Of a DNA stretch of 64,000 nucleotides, positions 53,281-64,000 are shown piece after piece. The notes under the pieces are model-generated. The model saw nothing but the letters and a program-made list of their open reading frames with translations, had not been told where the DNA came from and did no database searches. Position 1 is the stretch's first letter; each line of letters opens with the position of its first letter. This DNA is from Maniola hyperantus (Eukaryota > Arthropoda > Insecta > Lepidoptera > Nymphalidae). Made by a program: the position numbers and the translations under genes. Location: positions 16,390,720 through 16,454,719 of the forward strand of contig NC_048537.1 in NCBI RefSeq assembly GCF_902806685.2, read 5' to 3'.

Positions 53281-54545
53281 CATTTCTATTGATCGAATAA
53301 ATTTATTGTATTATTCATTTTATGTATTTTGTATCAACTAAATATGGCAAAGATAATTAATTAATTAAATGTGCACCCTGCATAAGACTTATATAATGTC
53401 AATACACTTTCTGCTGACTTAAATATGCACCTACAGCATGCGTTATATCTATCCAAACCCATCATTGTTTAGCTGGTACAAAACTATTTTAGACCTAAAA
53501 TCTTTAGAATTAAAATAGAATACAAGTCTTAAAATAATGTAATACACTACAAAAAAGAGAGCAACTATTGAGTTTCTTGCCGGCTCTTCTCAATAGAATC
53601 TGCTTTCCGAACCGGTGGTAGAGTCGCTTATTATTTATTCTAAATAAAGTTTTTATATTTTGATAAATTTGTTTGATTTTTCTTTTGAAAAACTAAATTC
53701 CTAAATAATTATTAGTAGGATTACCGATAAATACTGAAAATCGGTAATTAATAGCAAAACCGTTAAAATCTGTAAAAAGGACATCACTAAAAAGTTACGG
53801 TTTTCCTGCTGTCACGCCATCCCTAATTTACGACAATCCGGGCATATAATTGCTATATATTATATAAAGTTAGAAAGAGATGGTCCTGTGGATTCTCATA
53901 GTAAAAACCAATAAAATGTGAGACAGACAATCACTACTACAATGACAATTTGTTATATAAATTCCTTGCCTCCCACTTCCCCTTACTACTGAAACAAACA
54001 TCGTCTATGGAGTTAGCGGTCTGTATCCTATAAGTTATTGGTCTGTGGTCAAAATATTATTTAAAAAATTGTACAACTTGGTGCCTGCTGAGTATTTAGA
54101 AAAATTAAAATAATTCAAACAACGTTATTTATTACAAATGTTGTGGTGCAACTGTGAATAAATTGTTATTTTTTGAAAATAATAAAGCTTGTGTTTGCTT
54201 TACCTGTTGGTAAAAAAGTTTTAACAACTTGGTGGCCTTCACAAAGTTATTACTTAACAGCGTACGAGTTACGACGCGTGTAGAATTTATTTATTACAGG
54301 TACGATCCCAAGAATTGGTTTCGTAACAGAAGACTTTAATTTATGTGCTTTTAATGAAAAAATCTTGAAATAATATATAATAGTTTATACAAGCCTTGTA
54401 TTTTTCAACAGTTTTAAAACTTTACAACTTTTTTCTGACCAACGAAAGTTTATTTTCTAATGTATTAAATACTTATAGTAAATTACGTGACACTTAACAT
54501 TAAAAACAAATATATATAATAATTCTGCAAGTATAAATCACAACA
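53281..54545. other. Upstream region of alpha-arrestin
   Basis: AT-rich. A short remnant of the gagtttcttgccggctcttc repeat lies at 53568-53625 (also seen at 9411 and 23310). Presumed promoter and 5' UTR, not delimited. Confidence 0.45.
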
Positions 54546-57500
54546 ATGCCAAGAAAGCTGCTAAAATTTTTAATAGTGTTTGACAATACGTCGCTCCTGT
54601 ATTTCCCGGGTCAGTTTTTGTCCGGGAAAGTTCTAATGGAGCTGCAGGATGATACACCAGTTCTTGGTAAGTTTTAAGGCTTTTAGAATGCAAACTGTCT
54701 CAACGCCTACATAACTTTGAGCTAAATTCATGTGGGTTGGGAGGTCATTTAGCCATTCCTTTAACATTGAACTAACTAAAGACATTAATAACTATAAAAC
54801 TAATGGTGTGACTCAAATTGAAGTTTTTTTTAGAATTTTATATTAATACCTAATTTTTTGATTAGAAAAATATTCAAAATTTTCTTTCATTAAATAGGTC
54901 TGTAATATTAGAAAAATAAGGGGCTTTTATACTTTACTACTTACACTCACTTTACTCACTACACACTACTACTCACTGACTTTTCTTTATACTTTTGTCT
55001 GGTGAGAGGCTTTGGTTGTGGCTAGTACCACTCTACCAGCAAAGCCATGCGGCCAAGTGATTTAGTGTTTCGGTACAATGCTATGTAGAAACCAAAGAGG
55101 CAAAATGCCATATCCCTTCCAGGTTAGACTGTTACTGCTACTCACTTACTGCCAGATGAGATTATTGTAGTCAAGGGCTAACTTATATCTGAAAAAAAAA
55201 ATGGTCCTATATGAAACACCATACCATTTAATGCAGATTTTGGAACTACTCAAAAAAGTAAAAAAATTATTGTGTTATTAATATGAGTTGCATATTTATT
55301 ATTCAACAGATTTTTAACACACTATTTAATATTAAAGCTCAGATTACGAGTAGTGTGGAGATGTATTAAAAAGTTAGAAGAAACTTTTAGGGATTATGTT
55401 TCTATGATCGGGTAAATAGGTAGCTGTATTTTTGCATGAATGTCATACTTTGTTATGTTTCAGGTCTCCACTTCCATGTGATAGGGGAGGGAGTGGTGAG
55501 GGTTGGCTCCGGGAGACATGAGAGGCTGTTTGACAAAGAGAACTACATTGATTTCAGAATGCGTCTCCTTGGTGAACCAGGTAACATTATAACTGTTACA
55601 AAATCCTTATCAAATATCTGTGAAACAAAAAAGATCTGTTCAGTGTACAGTCATATGCCTCACTAACTTGTGCCTGTGACTTTGTCCACATGGGCTATAC
55701 AAATTTCAAACCTTTATTTTCCAAAATCCTTTCCTAGCAAATGTCTGCATCATAATAGCTCTCTGCATGCCAAATTTTAGCCCAATCCGGATCCAGTAGT
55801 TTAAGCTGTGCGTTGATAGATCAGTCAGTCAGTCAGTCCGCTTTTCCTTTTATACATATATTTAGATATTCAGATTGGACGACATGTTTTGCATGCACAC
55901 ACAACAGACGGAAACGTTTAAGTGCGGAAACCGGCCCAGAGCAAAGAAGAAGAAGAAGAAGAAGATGTTTTGCGTGTGCTATAAAATGCCTTACTAACAA
56001 AATTAATGTTCTATTCAAATTTAAAAATAAACCTTTGTTTTATATTATTAAAAATTCGCTTTGTGAATTTGTGATGCTGTCATATTTAAACAATTAGTTA
56101 ATAACCATTGCAGGTCATGCAGCATCCATCTTATCACCTGGCATACACAGCTTTCCCTTCAAGTTAGGTTTGCCGATGGGCCTCCCGTCTACCTTCCTCG
56201 GCACACACGGCTGGGTGCAGTATTACTGCAAGGCGGCACTGAGAGAACCCAATGGATTGACTCATAAGAACCAACAAGTCTTTATTGTTATGAACCCGAT
56301 TGACTTGAATTTGGAACCTCCAGTTTTAGCTGTAAGTGATTTCTTTTTGATAAGTTAGGTTCTATTAAGTATTAATTTGTATATATAGACCACAAAAATT
56401 ATAATTTAGTGCTCTAATTATGCAAGTTAATTGTCAGTCGTCACATCAGGGATCACATGGAGAAGGAAACAAAGGAAAGAAAAGCCCAAAGGAGGCCTAT
56501 GCCCAGGGTCAAACGGAATGAAAATGAAAACAACAATTTACAAGCTGCAAAATATTTTTTTATAGATTTTAGACATTCATTGTAAATGTCAAATTATACT
56601 ATTAAGGTCATCTATATTATGTACAATAATTATATTTTGATTTCTGACTTTTCTGATAATATTGATGTTTCGTAGACTAGTAGACACTTCACAAGAGTTT
56701 ACTGTGACAAATTATTATATGTTGTTACTTATTATTATTTTATTAATGCTTGAATAGTAACACAGAGTAACAAGGCATCCACTCAAAGTGCAACGACTTG
56801 AGATCTGTAACCATCAGATTGCATTGGGGCGGATTCTCTTATACACAATCTCTAAACTATCTTTTCCGCAAGCAACACTATGAAATGGATAGCAATAGAT
56901 TTAGACGTGTCATTTTAGTTTAGATATTGCGTATAATGGAATTAGCCACATTATTGTTGTTTCATCAGGTAAAAGTAGGTATTACATTCATGCTGGTCTG
57001 CAGTCTGCACAAGACATGAATATTAATTTGTTGACGTGATGGAATTTATTCATTAAGGAATCTTTAGAAAATAGCCAATTAAATTGATGTATTTGGAGCT
57101 AATTAATTTGGACATAAAAAACGCATTTTGTTATTGTGATTAGAATATTGAAAATTAATATCATTGTTATTATTCTTCATATAATGTTTGCATGAAACAT
57201 AGGTCAGTAAGGGTCATGAAAGTATTATCTTTGGGTACAGCAAGAGTTCGAGCTGAGCGTTGAGCACAAGCTGGGCGTGGGCTGCGTGGGCGGCGGCACC
57301 GTGAGCTGCCGCGTCGCGCTGGACCGCGGCGCGTACGTGCCCGGGCAGAGCATCGCCCTGTCCGCGCTCGTGGATAACCGCTCCCGCACGCACATCCGCG
57401 CCACCCGCGCCGCACTCACAGAGGTAGGTGAAGAGGAAGGGCTGAGCGTGGCACTGTGGCACTGTCCGCGCTCGTGGACAACCGCACTCATGTCGAGTTT

Positions 57501-58313
57501 CTTTTTATTAAATTGAATGTTTGTTTTGCAGACAATCCAATACAGCGCGCACGGGAAGGTGGCTGCCACGGAACGGCGCGAGCTGGCGCGGTTGGCGCGA
57601 GGCAAGCTGCGCGCGGGAGAGGCGCAGCGCTGGCGCGCGGAACTGCTGTACGTGCCGCCGCTGCCGCCCACCAACCTGCGCGGCTGCCACCTCATATCCG
57701 TGCAATATGACGTATTTGTAAGTATCTTACATAGCACAATGCAGTGGGCGCGAGAACATATTATACATGTTTTAAACAAAGTGACATTCAGTTAGAATGT
57801 CATTTCCTAGGTATTTCGGGGTGCTGATTACGAAAATGACGTCCAATTGCAAATCAAACATGATCAATATATTTATTAGGGTTCCGTACCCGAAGATTGA
57901 AAACGAGAGCCTTATTGCCGCTATAATAACAAATCAACAAATTTAATGGATCGGAACCATTCGTGTGCGAGTCCAAATCGCAGTTATCGTTTTTTTTAGA
58001 AAAACATATGCATTTGGGTTCATGTCAGACGTTTTTCGGGATGCTGATGCTGATTACTAACGAAAATGATATTCATTTTCAAATTAAACTTTATTATGAG
58101 TGCCAATGAGCCGAGATGAATTTCATATCAATTTATTGTTTCCAGTTCATCATCGAGCCGAAGAGCTTGGAGAAGGAAGTGAAGCTGCAGCTGCCGATCT
58201 TGCTGGGCACGTATCCGTTCCGCGACGGCGACGCCGAGGCGCACCCGCCCACGCACTACCCCACCACGCTGCCCATCTTCCGGCCCTGGCTGCACGACAA
58301 GCAGAAAGAGTGA
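54546..58313 (+). CDS. Alpha-arrestin (arrestin domain-containing protein)
   Basis: Six exons, 54546-54666, 55464-55580, 56114-56331, 57241-57423, 57532-57717 and 58146-58313, all GT-AG, give 330 residues. The N-terminal arrestin fold begins LIVFDNTSLLYFPGQFLSGKV, typical of ARRDC proteins, continues with YIDFRMRLLG and then HSFPFKLGLPMGLPSTFLG and VQYYCKAALREP. The C-terminal arrestin fold has GYVPG-type YVPGQSIALSALVDNRS and ends in LPIFRPWLHDKQKE. Alpha-arrestins are adaptors that bring NEDD4-type ubiquitin ligases to membrane proteins. This one ends soon after the second fold and shows no PPxY motif (only PPTHY near the end), so it is a short form that may work without direct ligase binding or through a partner. 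The last three exons are very GC-rich. Closest named group in insects is the ARRDC2/3/17-like set, but the exact orthologue is not clear. Confidence 0.93.
54990..55196 (-). repeat. Family D copy, reverse
   Basis: In alpha-arrestin intron 1; reads gtgatttagtgtttcggtac and catatcccttccaggttaga, then gggctaacttatatctgaaa. Confidence 0.75.
55662..55866 (+). repeat. Interspersed repeat family A, copy 7 (diverged)
   Basis: In alpha-arrestin intron 2. Starts actaacttgtgcctgtgact and keeps the ctgcatgccaaatttagccc and (cagt)n parts. Confidence 0.75.
56834..56940. mobile_element. MITE, copy 2 of the 50692 family
   Basis: Shares cttttccgcaagcaaca, gatagcaatagatttagacg and cattttagttta with 50692-50833; in alpha-arrestin intron 3. 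Confidence 0.75.
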
Positions 58314-58420
58314 CGTCACTACTGGCTTCACAAGCTGCTAGTGTCTCCCACCTACTAAGGACTATCCATTCCGTGACTATTGCCAAGTTGTTGGCCTATC
58401 CATTAAATTTGAAAAACCGG

Positions 58421-58988
58421 TTTAGCGCGAGTAGGACTCGCACTCGAAGGGTTCTGTACCATCGTACAAGCAATAACACTTGATTTTAGGTTTCTGTACC
58501 TTAAAAGGAAAAAAGAATCCCTTATAGGATCACTTCGTTGTCTGTCTGTCCGTCTGTCCTGTCTGTCAAGAAAACGTATCCTGTTGACCTAGAATCTTGA
58601 AATTTGGGAGGTAGGTAGGTCTTATAGCACAAGTAAAGGAATAAATCCGAAAACCGTGAAATTGCGGTTACATCCCAAAAATAAATTACATCTGTTTACG
58701 AATTTTTTATTTTTATGCAAAATGTCGAAAAATTATCCGAGGACGGAACCCTCGGTGCGCGAGTCTGACTCGCACTTTCCCGTTTTTTTTTTGTGATGTA
58801 CACAAAATCACGGTTTTTGGATTTTTCCCTTTATTTGTGCTATAAGACATTGCTATCTGCTAAATTTCATGATTCTAGGTCAACGGGAAGTATCCTATAC
58901 GTTTTGATTCCCTTGAATGTTCTTGACAGACAGCAAAGTGATCCTATAATAGTTCCTTTTTTCTCTAGACTTACGGAACCCTAAAAAG
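58421..58988. repeat. Two family C copies, head to head
   Basis: A plus-oriented copy (ggtttctgtaccttaaaagg ... gagtctgactcgcactttcc, about 58490-58782) is flanked by pieces of minus-oriented copies (58421-58490 and 58790-58988). It lies 110 bp after the alpha-arrestin stop codon. Confidence 0.7.
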
Positions 58989-59806
58989 TGGGACAAGTCA
59001 CAAGCCACGACTTTTATGTCAATTTATTTTAAGTATAATACTGCCAGTTTTGTATAAGTAACATTTTAATATTGAAGCATCGAAAGATTTATTCGTGCAT
59101 TTTGATTATAACATTTCATAGTCAGCACTTTTTGTGCCTCTTTATTTCTTAGAATATGTATTCTAAAGGCTGTAGTTAAGGTTCTCTTTCGAATAACAAT
59201 TCTTCTCAATTTGTAATTTTGAGGTGAGAAATTTTTAGGCGTCATTTCAATTTTTTCCTAGTTTTTTACCTAGCTAGTTGAAATCAGTAGGTTGATTTTG
59301 TAAAATCTGTATCAATCATTATTACAATCTCAATTGGTGTGATGCTGAATTTGTGCGATTCTTGTTGCAACAATGCATTGTAGCCAATAGTGAGCGAGCG
59401 TCAACCAATCAGAGGTGATTGCGATCGTGACATTGTAGCTGTCATTCTCCCGCAATCGCGCAGCAGGTTTAGTGAGTTTACGTATCTCGACAACGACGAT
59501 AAGATTTCGAGTCTCGGAATACTATAACGAGTAAAATGGACCTAAGTACCCTTGTATTAAGGTTTGAGTTCATACAGCTACATAAAATAAAATATAAAAA
59601 CTAAAATATGAATTTAAAAACCTCAATAAATTACCTTAAAGCTATAACGTTAAGATCCATTTTGCAGACGTTAGTGTTACAGTACTCGACATCTAACAAC
59701 GTTATCGAGATCTTCAGTGGAAATGCGAGCAACTGTGCGTTCTTCTAAAATGATGGAGATGTAAAATCACATTTTCTTCCCCGTTCATAGTATGACAGAC
59801 ATAGAC

Positions 59807-59937
59807 CGCGACAGGTCGAGATGGCAATCGGGTTATGGGGTGGGGGATGGGGGGGTAGCTCTGCACACTCGCACGTAACCCACCACGCCGCGGGGTCGGG
59901 GCGTTCCCTCCCCGATTACCATTTCGACCTGTCGCGT
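59807..59937. mobile_element. GC-rich palindromic MITE, copy 2
   Basis: Ends cgcgacaggtcgagatggca and tttcgacctgtcgcg; centre ggggtgggggatggggggg. Confidence 0.8.
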
Positions 59938-60591
59938 GCTTATAGTTATCTTCAAAAGTTACGCTAGACAAATTTAAAAAGACTAGATCCCAGAGCTGTA
60001 AAGCCATTTAAAAATAATTACACTTACGCTGCTGAAGAAAACTTATTACTATAGAACATTTAGTTAACATATTATTGCAATTATTATTAAAAAGTGGTGC
60101 TGTTTTTTTGGTGGATACTTTGTGTTCAATGTGGTGTAACATACCAGCCGGGGTAGTGCCCTGCGGTTTCTAATGATAATATTACTTGCTCAGACTTTTT
60201 ACTGCTATACTTAGTTAGTTTAGTGCCATTTATTATTATCTAAATACTTATTAAACATAAGCTTTTAAAAAAACATTTAGCTATATCATATCTTTAAGTA
60301 AAATAAAAAATGCGGATATTATATTAAAAAGATCTGTAATACATAATAACTAACCTGTGATATACCCGTCCGTCCATTTATTGTAGGATGATTATTACTA
60401 TGTAATAAAAATTATAGTTAGAAATGTAATTAATTTTATTATAAGAGTATTAATAATCAAAGCAAAATATAAATATTTTTAAAATATATTTTTAGTTATT
60501 TTTTTTAAATACTTCCTTTGCATGGCAATGTCAGAGCCATCAGAGCCCAGTGCTCATACATACGCTTGGCGACACAACACTACATATATAA

Positions 60592-60666
60592 CGCGAATGT
60601 CAAGATGGCAACTTGGGTATGAGGCGGGGAGTCGCCCCGCACTATCACGCACCTCGACCTGTCGCG
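60592..60666. mobile_element. GC-rich palindromic MITE, copy 3 (shortened)
   Basis: Starts cgcgaatgtcaagatggcaa, ends acctcgacctgtcgcg; about half the normal length. Confidence 0.7.
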
Positions 60667-61651
60667 TACTATAAATATTGGCCGCAGGGATTACGCAGTT
60701 TTTGAGGGTGCTTCAAAAAATGGCAGATACTGGGGTCGATTTTACCAAACGATGTGATACGAGTAAAACTTCGCACCGAAACCAGAGTTTTGTTTGAAAT
60801 AGTTCTTCTACTTATAGGTAAATAATTTTAGTAAGAAGGGAACAGGATCACTACACGTTTTAAATAAATATATCATGGATTTTCAAATTTTATTTGAGTT
60901 GAGCTTCAGTTTACACATTAACATAATAATATAAGATGTATATTATTTAACCATAGTATGGCTAAGCAAATTTATTATGATTTTAAAACTCAATGGGAAT
61001 TACGAATTAATGTTAACCTTCTTATATGGAATTATTAGAAGTTTAACATTAACTCATAATTGAAACACTGGTGTCCGCACTTCTGTCAATCGTAATCCGC
61101 TAGTCAACAGTGGGGCTAATTCTGAGCACAACCTAATTTTAGAGTATTCGCATGCTCTTCTTACTAATGTAATATGAAAAGGACAGACACAGTTTGACAG
61201 TTTTTAATTTAATTTTTAGATGGTAAAACCCTTGATTTTAGCACGCACTCGCGAACCTACTGTTTAAATTTGTATTGTGCACTAAAATTTAGAGTCTTTA
61301 AATGTGAAAGTCATGTTCCGTTCCTTTTTTAGCATTAGTAAAAAGAAAAGGATGCAGATACTCTAAATTTAGTTTAGAGAGAGACTAGAGAATCGGGGCC
61401 AATGGCGTAGATGAAGCCTCTACGTTTCGTTACAAGTTTCATACTATCGTGATTTCCGTTATACATGTGGGAGAAACGGGCTTTACTCACGTATTTAGTC
61501 GAACGTCTTAGCCCGATTAGTTTCGAACCCATCCGAGGTCCTTTTTCACAGGGACTCAGTTCGCGAACGCGTCGCGGTCGACAATATGTGAGTGAAGCCG
61601 GTTCCTGCATGAATGAGTTTCATACTGTCGTGAAGAGTGTGGCGGGCGCGT

Positions 61652-63297
61652 CTACGCCATCTTGTTGGCGAGCGCGAGATGCAGCGCGCCGAGCTGCGCG
61701 GTCCACTTGTCGAGCGCCTGGTAGCGCGCCGCGCCGCGCGCGCCAGACGCCAGCTCCAGCACCGCGTTCACCTGGTCGATGCGGCCGCTGATCGTGCTGC
61801 GAACCACGTGTGACACTGAGCTACAACTGATCAGCAAAACGATCAAGCAGATTTCATTGATGTTATAATTATAATTATTATCCATACTGTGAGTAGCCCA
61901 CAACCTCTGTCTACGTGTATTTAGGTTGTTTTAAAATCCAATGCGAACTCTTTGGCCCTTCATACATTGCGATACTCGCAAAAGGCGATACCACAGTCGC
62001 ATGCCAGTAGAATACATGTTCGCTACTCGAGTTTCGTACATCATGCTACTAAAAACAAAAAAACCTTGAACTTTAATGTCAAACTGCTGATCCGCCGCCA
62101 TTTTGTCAAGATTTATAGGAGACGCGACGCACGGGCGACGACAAGGTGGGTATCGCGAGACTAGTAGCAGACGCGTAGGATACCGGTAGCAAAGTGTGCG
62201 AATCACCATACAAATGTATGCGAGATACTCCTCAGCGACTCATGTTCGAGACTCGTACTCGCGTAGGATACCTAACCTACTAGTCGTCGACGTAATTTTT
62301 TGCATGGGTGTAGTTAATTCCCAGTCAGTGTGACATAGACTACTTTTTATCTTGAGTTCCCATTCCCATTTTTAAAAACTTAAATCCACGTGGTCCATCA
62401 TATAGCAAGTGCTAAAATTACGCCAACTGCAAAGCCTCACAAAACATTAAAAAACCATACTTACTTATCCAAAATACATGTGACTAATAGATTCTCCACC
62501 TCCTTCTCATCGATATTCAACTCCTTAGATATGAAGGGTATATGTATCCGCGTGTAGGGCCCGATCAGCTTGATCAGCACTTGCGTCCTTATGTTCCTCA
62601 GCAGGTCCTCGATGTGCTCTCTGATGAAGGGGTCGTCCATTATGTTGTAACTGTTGTGTTTGAGGATGGACTCGAAGTCGTTGATATCGTTGTTCTGGTA
62701 GGCTTGTACTAAATTCGTCATGGCTAAGATTTCCGGGTCGTTTTTGTATGGTTTCGCTTCTTGGGAGTCGAAAGGATTGATTCCTGATTTCATTAACCTG
62801 AAATCATTATTGTTTTACTCTTATAAGCTTCTTAACGAACTTAACTTTTGGGATGGATATCTAACTCGGGCATAAGTGAAATAAACGAACGCGCCGATAA
62901 TGTCCTCCCGACCGAATTTCGGCCCCTCCATAGAGATTAGTCAACTGCGCGGGATATAATATTATAGTGGACAAGTGTGTGCGCAAACAGAGGTGCACTG
63001 TCTATTCCCTCACTCCCATAGCCCCATGGGACAGGAATTCGACACAACCGACGAGATCAGGCGCAGGACCGACAGCATAACGTGCTCTCCGAGGAATGGG
63101 GGTGAAGCACCGCCAATTTCATAACTCTGGGCTAAAAAAAGACACTTTGGATACTCACATATTAGCTAAAACTAAATACTTCAAGCAGGTGGTTCTTCGC
63201 GGGCTGCCGGACTCGTCGTAGTTCTTGAACGCCTCGAAGAAGTCCGTGTGGGCCTTCTCGAACTCCCCCTCGCGCAAGTGCATCTTTCCGCCGCACT
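61652..63297 (-). CDS. CSN2: COP9 signalosome complex subunit 2 (CSN2), 3' part
   Basis: Subunit of the COP9 signalosome, which removes NEDD8 from cullins. Three exons are inside the window: 63297-63159, 62797-62465 and 61796-61652. All are phase-compatible and GT-AG. They encode the C-terminal half: CGGKMHLREGEFEKAHTDFF (helical repeats), then SGINPFDSQEAKPYKNDPEI, then the PCI winged-helix region IRTQVLIKLIGPYTRIHIPF with FISKELNIDEKEVENLL, and a final GRIDQVNAVLEL...ALDKWTAQL...NKMA ending. The first two exons are almost identical to the family. The last exon is more diverged and extremely GC-rich (SGARGAARYQ replaces the usual acidic-basic loop). The 5' half lies beyond the right edge. 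Intron 62464-61797 and the one upstream of 62797 contain repeats. Drosophila calls this gene alien. Confidence 0.96.
62905..63125 (+). repeat. Interspersed repeat (cctcccgaccgaatttcggc)
   Basis: A ~220-bp unit with caagtgtgtgcgcaaacaga, ctgtctattccctcactccc and gcgcaggaccgacagc, a layout known from lepidopteran short repeats; in a CSN2 intron. No second copy in the window. Confidence 0.5.
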
Positions 63298-63414
63298 CTG
63301 AAATATTACTGTCCACTCATTCTGACGAATTTCGGCACACCGAGTTATTTTGATTTTTGACCAAAGCTTAAACAGACCTTAAACGTTTTTATTAGTCCAC
63401 CCATACTAATGTTA

Positions 63415-63606
63415 TAAGGTGCTAGAAAGGCGACCTCGCACCGGAAGACGCAGCGTTGGAAGACCCCTCCATTAGGTGGACGGACGACATCAAACCAGTC
63501 TCAGGGAGCCGCTGGATTCAGGAGGCACAAGACCGTGGAGTGAGGAAGTCCCTACAAGAGACCTATGTCCAGCAGTGGACGACGTTGGTTGATGATGATG
63601 ATGATG
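63415..63606 (+). pseudogene. LINE 3' end (same family as 27652)
   Basis: Shares gaccgtgg...agtccctacaagagacc and the caaccgg-like end plus (gatgat)n tail with the copy at 27652. It encodes RRPRTGRRSVGRP-type sequence in one frame. A reverse-oriented interspersed repeat follows at once. Confidence 0.65.
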
Positions 63607-63607
63607 A

Positions 63608-63815
63608 CTAATATTATAAATGCGAAAGTGGGTCTGTTTGTCTGCTAGCTTTTCACGGTCCATCCGTTCAATTGATTTTGACGAAATTTGGTACAGAGAT
63701 AGCTTGCATCCCGAGGAAGGACATAGGTTACTTTTTTCCCGAAAAATCAAAGAGTTCCCGCGGGATTTTTAAAAACCTAAATCAACGCGGTCGAAATCGC
63801 GGGCATCATCTAGTA
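63608..63815 (-). repeat. Family B copy
   Basis: Reverse-oriented from ctaatattataaatgcgaaa to cgcgggcatcatctagt. Directly follows a LINE tail. Confidence 0.8.
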
Positions 63816-64000
63816 GTTAATATTATTCGATACACTTATTTCGTGTCTTTTTTGTATTGCTATCCGCGATCGGCGTGACTTTTGCTAAAGTCCGGGAGAC
63901 TAATTTTTATCCCAGAAAATCAAAGAGTTCCCACAAAAAACTTAGCTTTAGATCTGAGACAAAAAAAAGAAATATTCAGTGTAATTAGTTTGCAGAAAAG

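Larger units (their letters stand above)
58989..61651. other. Convergent intergenic between alpha-arrestin and CSN2
   Basis: AT-rich with a repeat at 59310-59465 (inverted relative of 43795-43950) and two GC-rich MITEs. Region 61125-61400 has ends gggctaattctgagcacaac and tagagaatcggggcc that look like another MITE of the 50692 type with a longer body. Confidence 0.45.

Noticed and set aside
57170..57779. Minus-strand ORFs of up to 184 codons
   Set aside because: Antisense of GC-rich alpha-arrestin exons 4 and 5.

Overview
This is a window of eukaryotic, insect and almost certainly lepidopteran nuclear DNA. The reasons are AT-rich intergenic DNA, genes split by canonical GT-AG introns, very GC-rich wobble positions inside many exons, and hundreds of short interspersed repeats of kinds familiar from butterflies and moths (the 'ctagct...gcgacttcgtccgcgtgg' elements, an 'agggttccgtacctc' family, tRNA-derived SINEs with (gat)n tails, LINE 3' ends, and many inverted-repeat MITEs). 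No bacterial, CRISPR or rRNA features are present.

Layout. 1-7649 is repeat and MITE territory. 7650-10569 (+) holds three phase-compatible 3' exons of an unrecognised gene with a one-base frameshift in an A-run. 13109/14104-27235 (-) is a full-length 16-17 exon SMC6, the ATPase of the SMC5/6 genome-stability complex. 28817-30871 (+) is a three-exon endosulfine (ENSA/ARPP19), head-to-head with SMC6. 31-35.5 kb is MITE-rich and contains a 499-bp P-type element that still carries a THAP-domain first exon. 35851-37753 (+) is a two-exon MADF-BESS gene. 38-41.5 kb is a dense MITE cluster. 41512-47001 (-) is a complete nine-exon gamma-tubulin gene. Head-to-head with it, 47783-52128 (+), lies an uninterrupted THAP plus P-element-type transposase with one GC-AG intron. 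54546-58313 (+) is a six-exon alpha-arrestin. 61652-63297 (-) is the 3' half of COP9 signalosome subunit 2, running off the right edge.

The host genes are ordinary housekeeping or cell-cycle genes (SMC6: chromosome integrity; endosulfine: the Greatwall-PP2A mitotic switch; gamma-tubulin: microtubule nucleation; CSN2: cullin deneddylation). They share no obvious pathway and look like a normal neighbourhood. The most unusual content is the P-superfamily material: one apparently intact transposase gene with its three acidic residues in place, and a separate short non-autonomous relative with matching inverted repeats and an 8-bp target-site duplication. Exon boundaries were worked out by hand from splice consensus, reading phase and family conservation; UTRs and promoters are mostly not resolvable from sequence alone.
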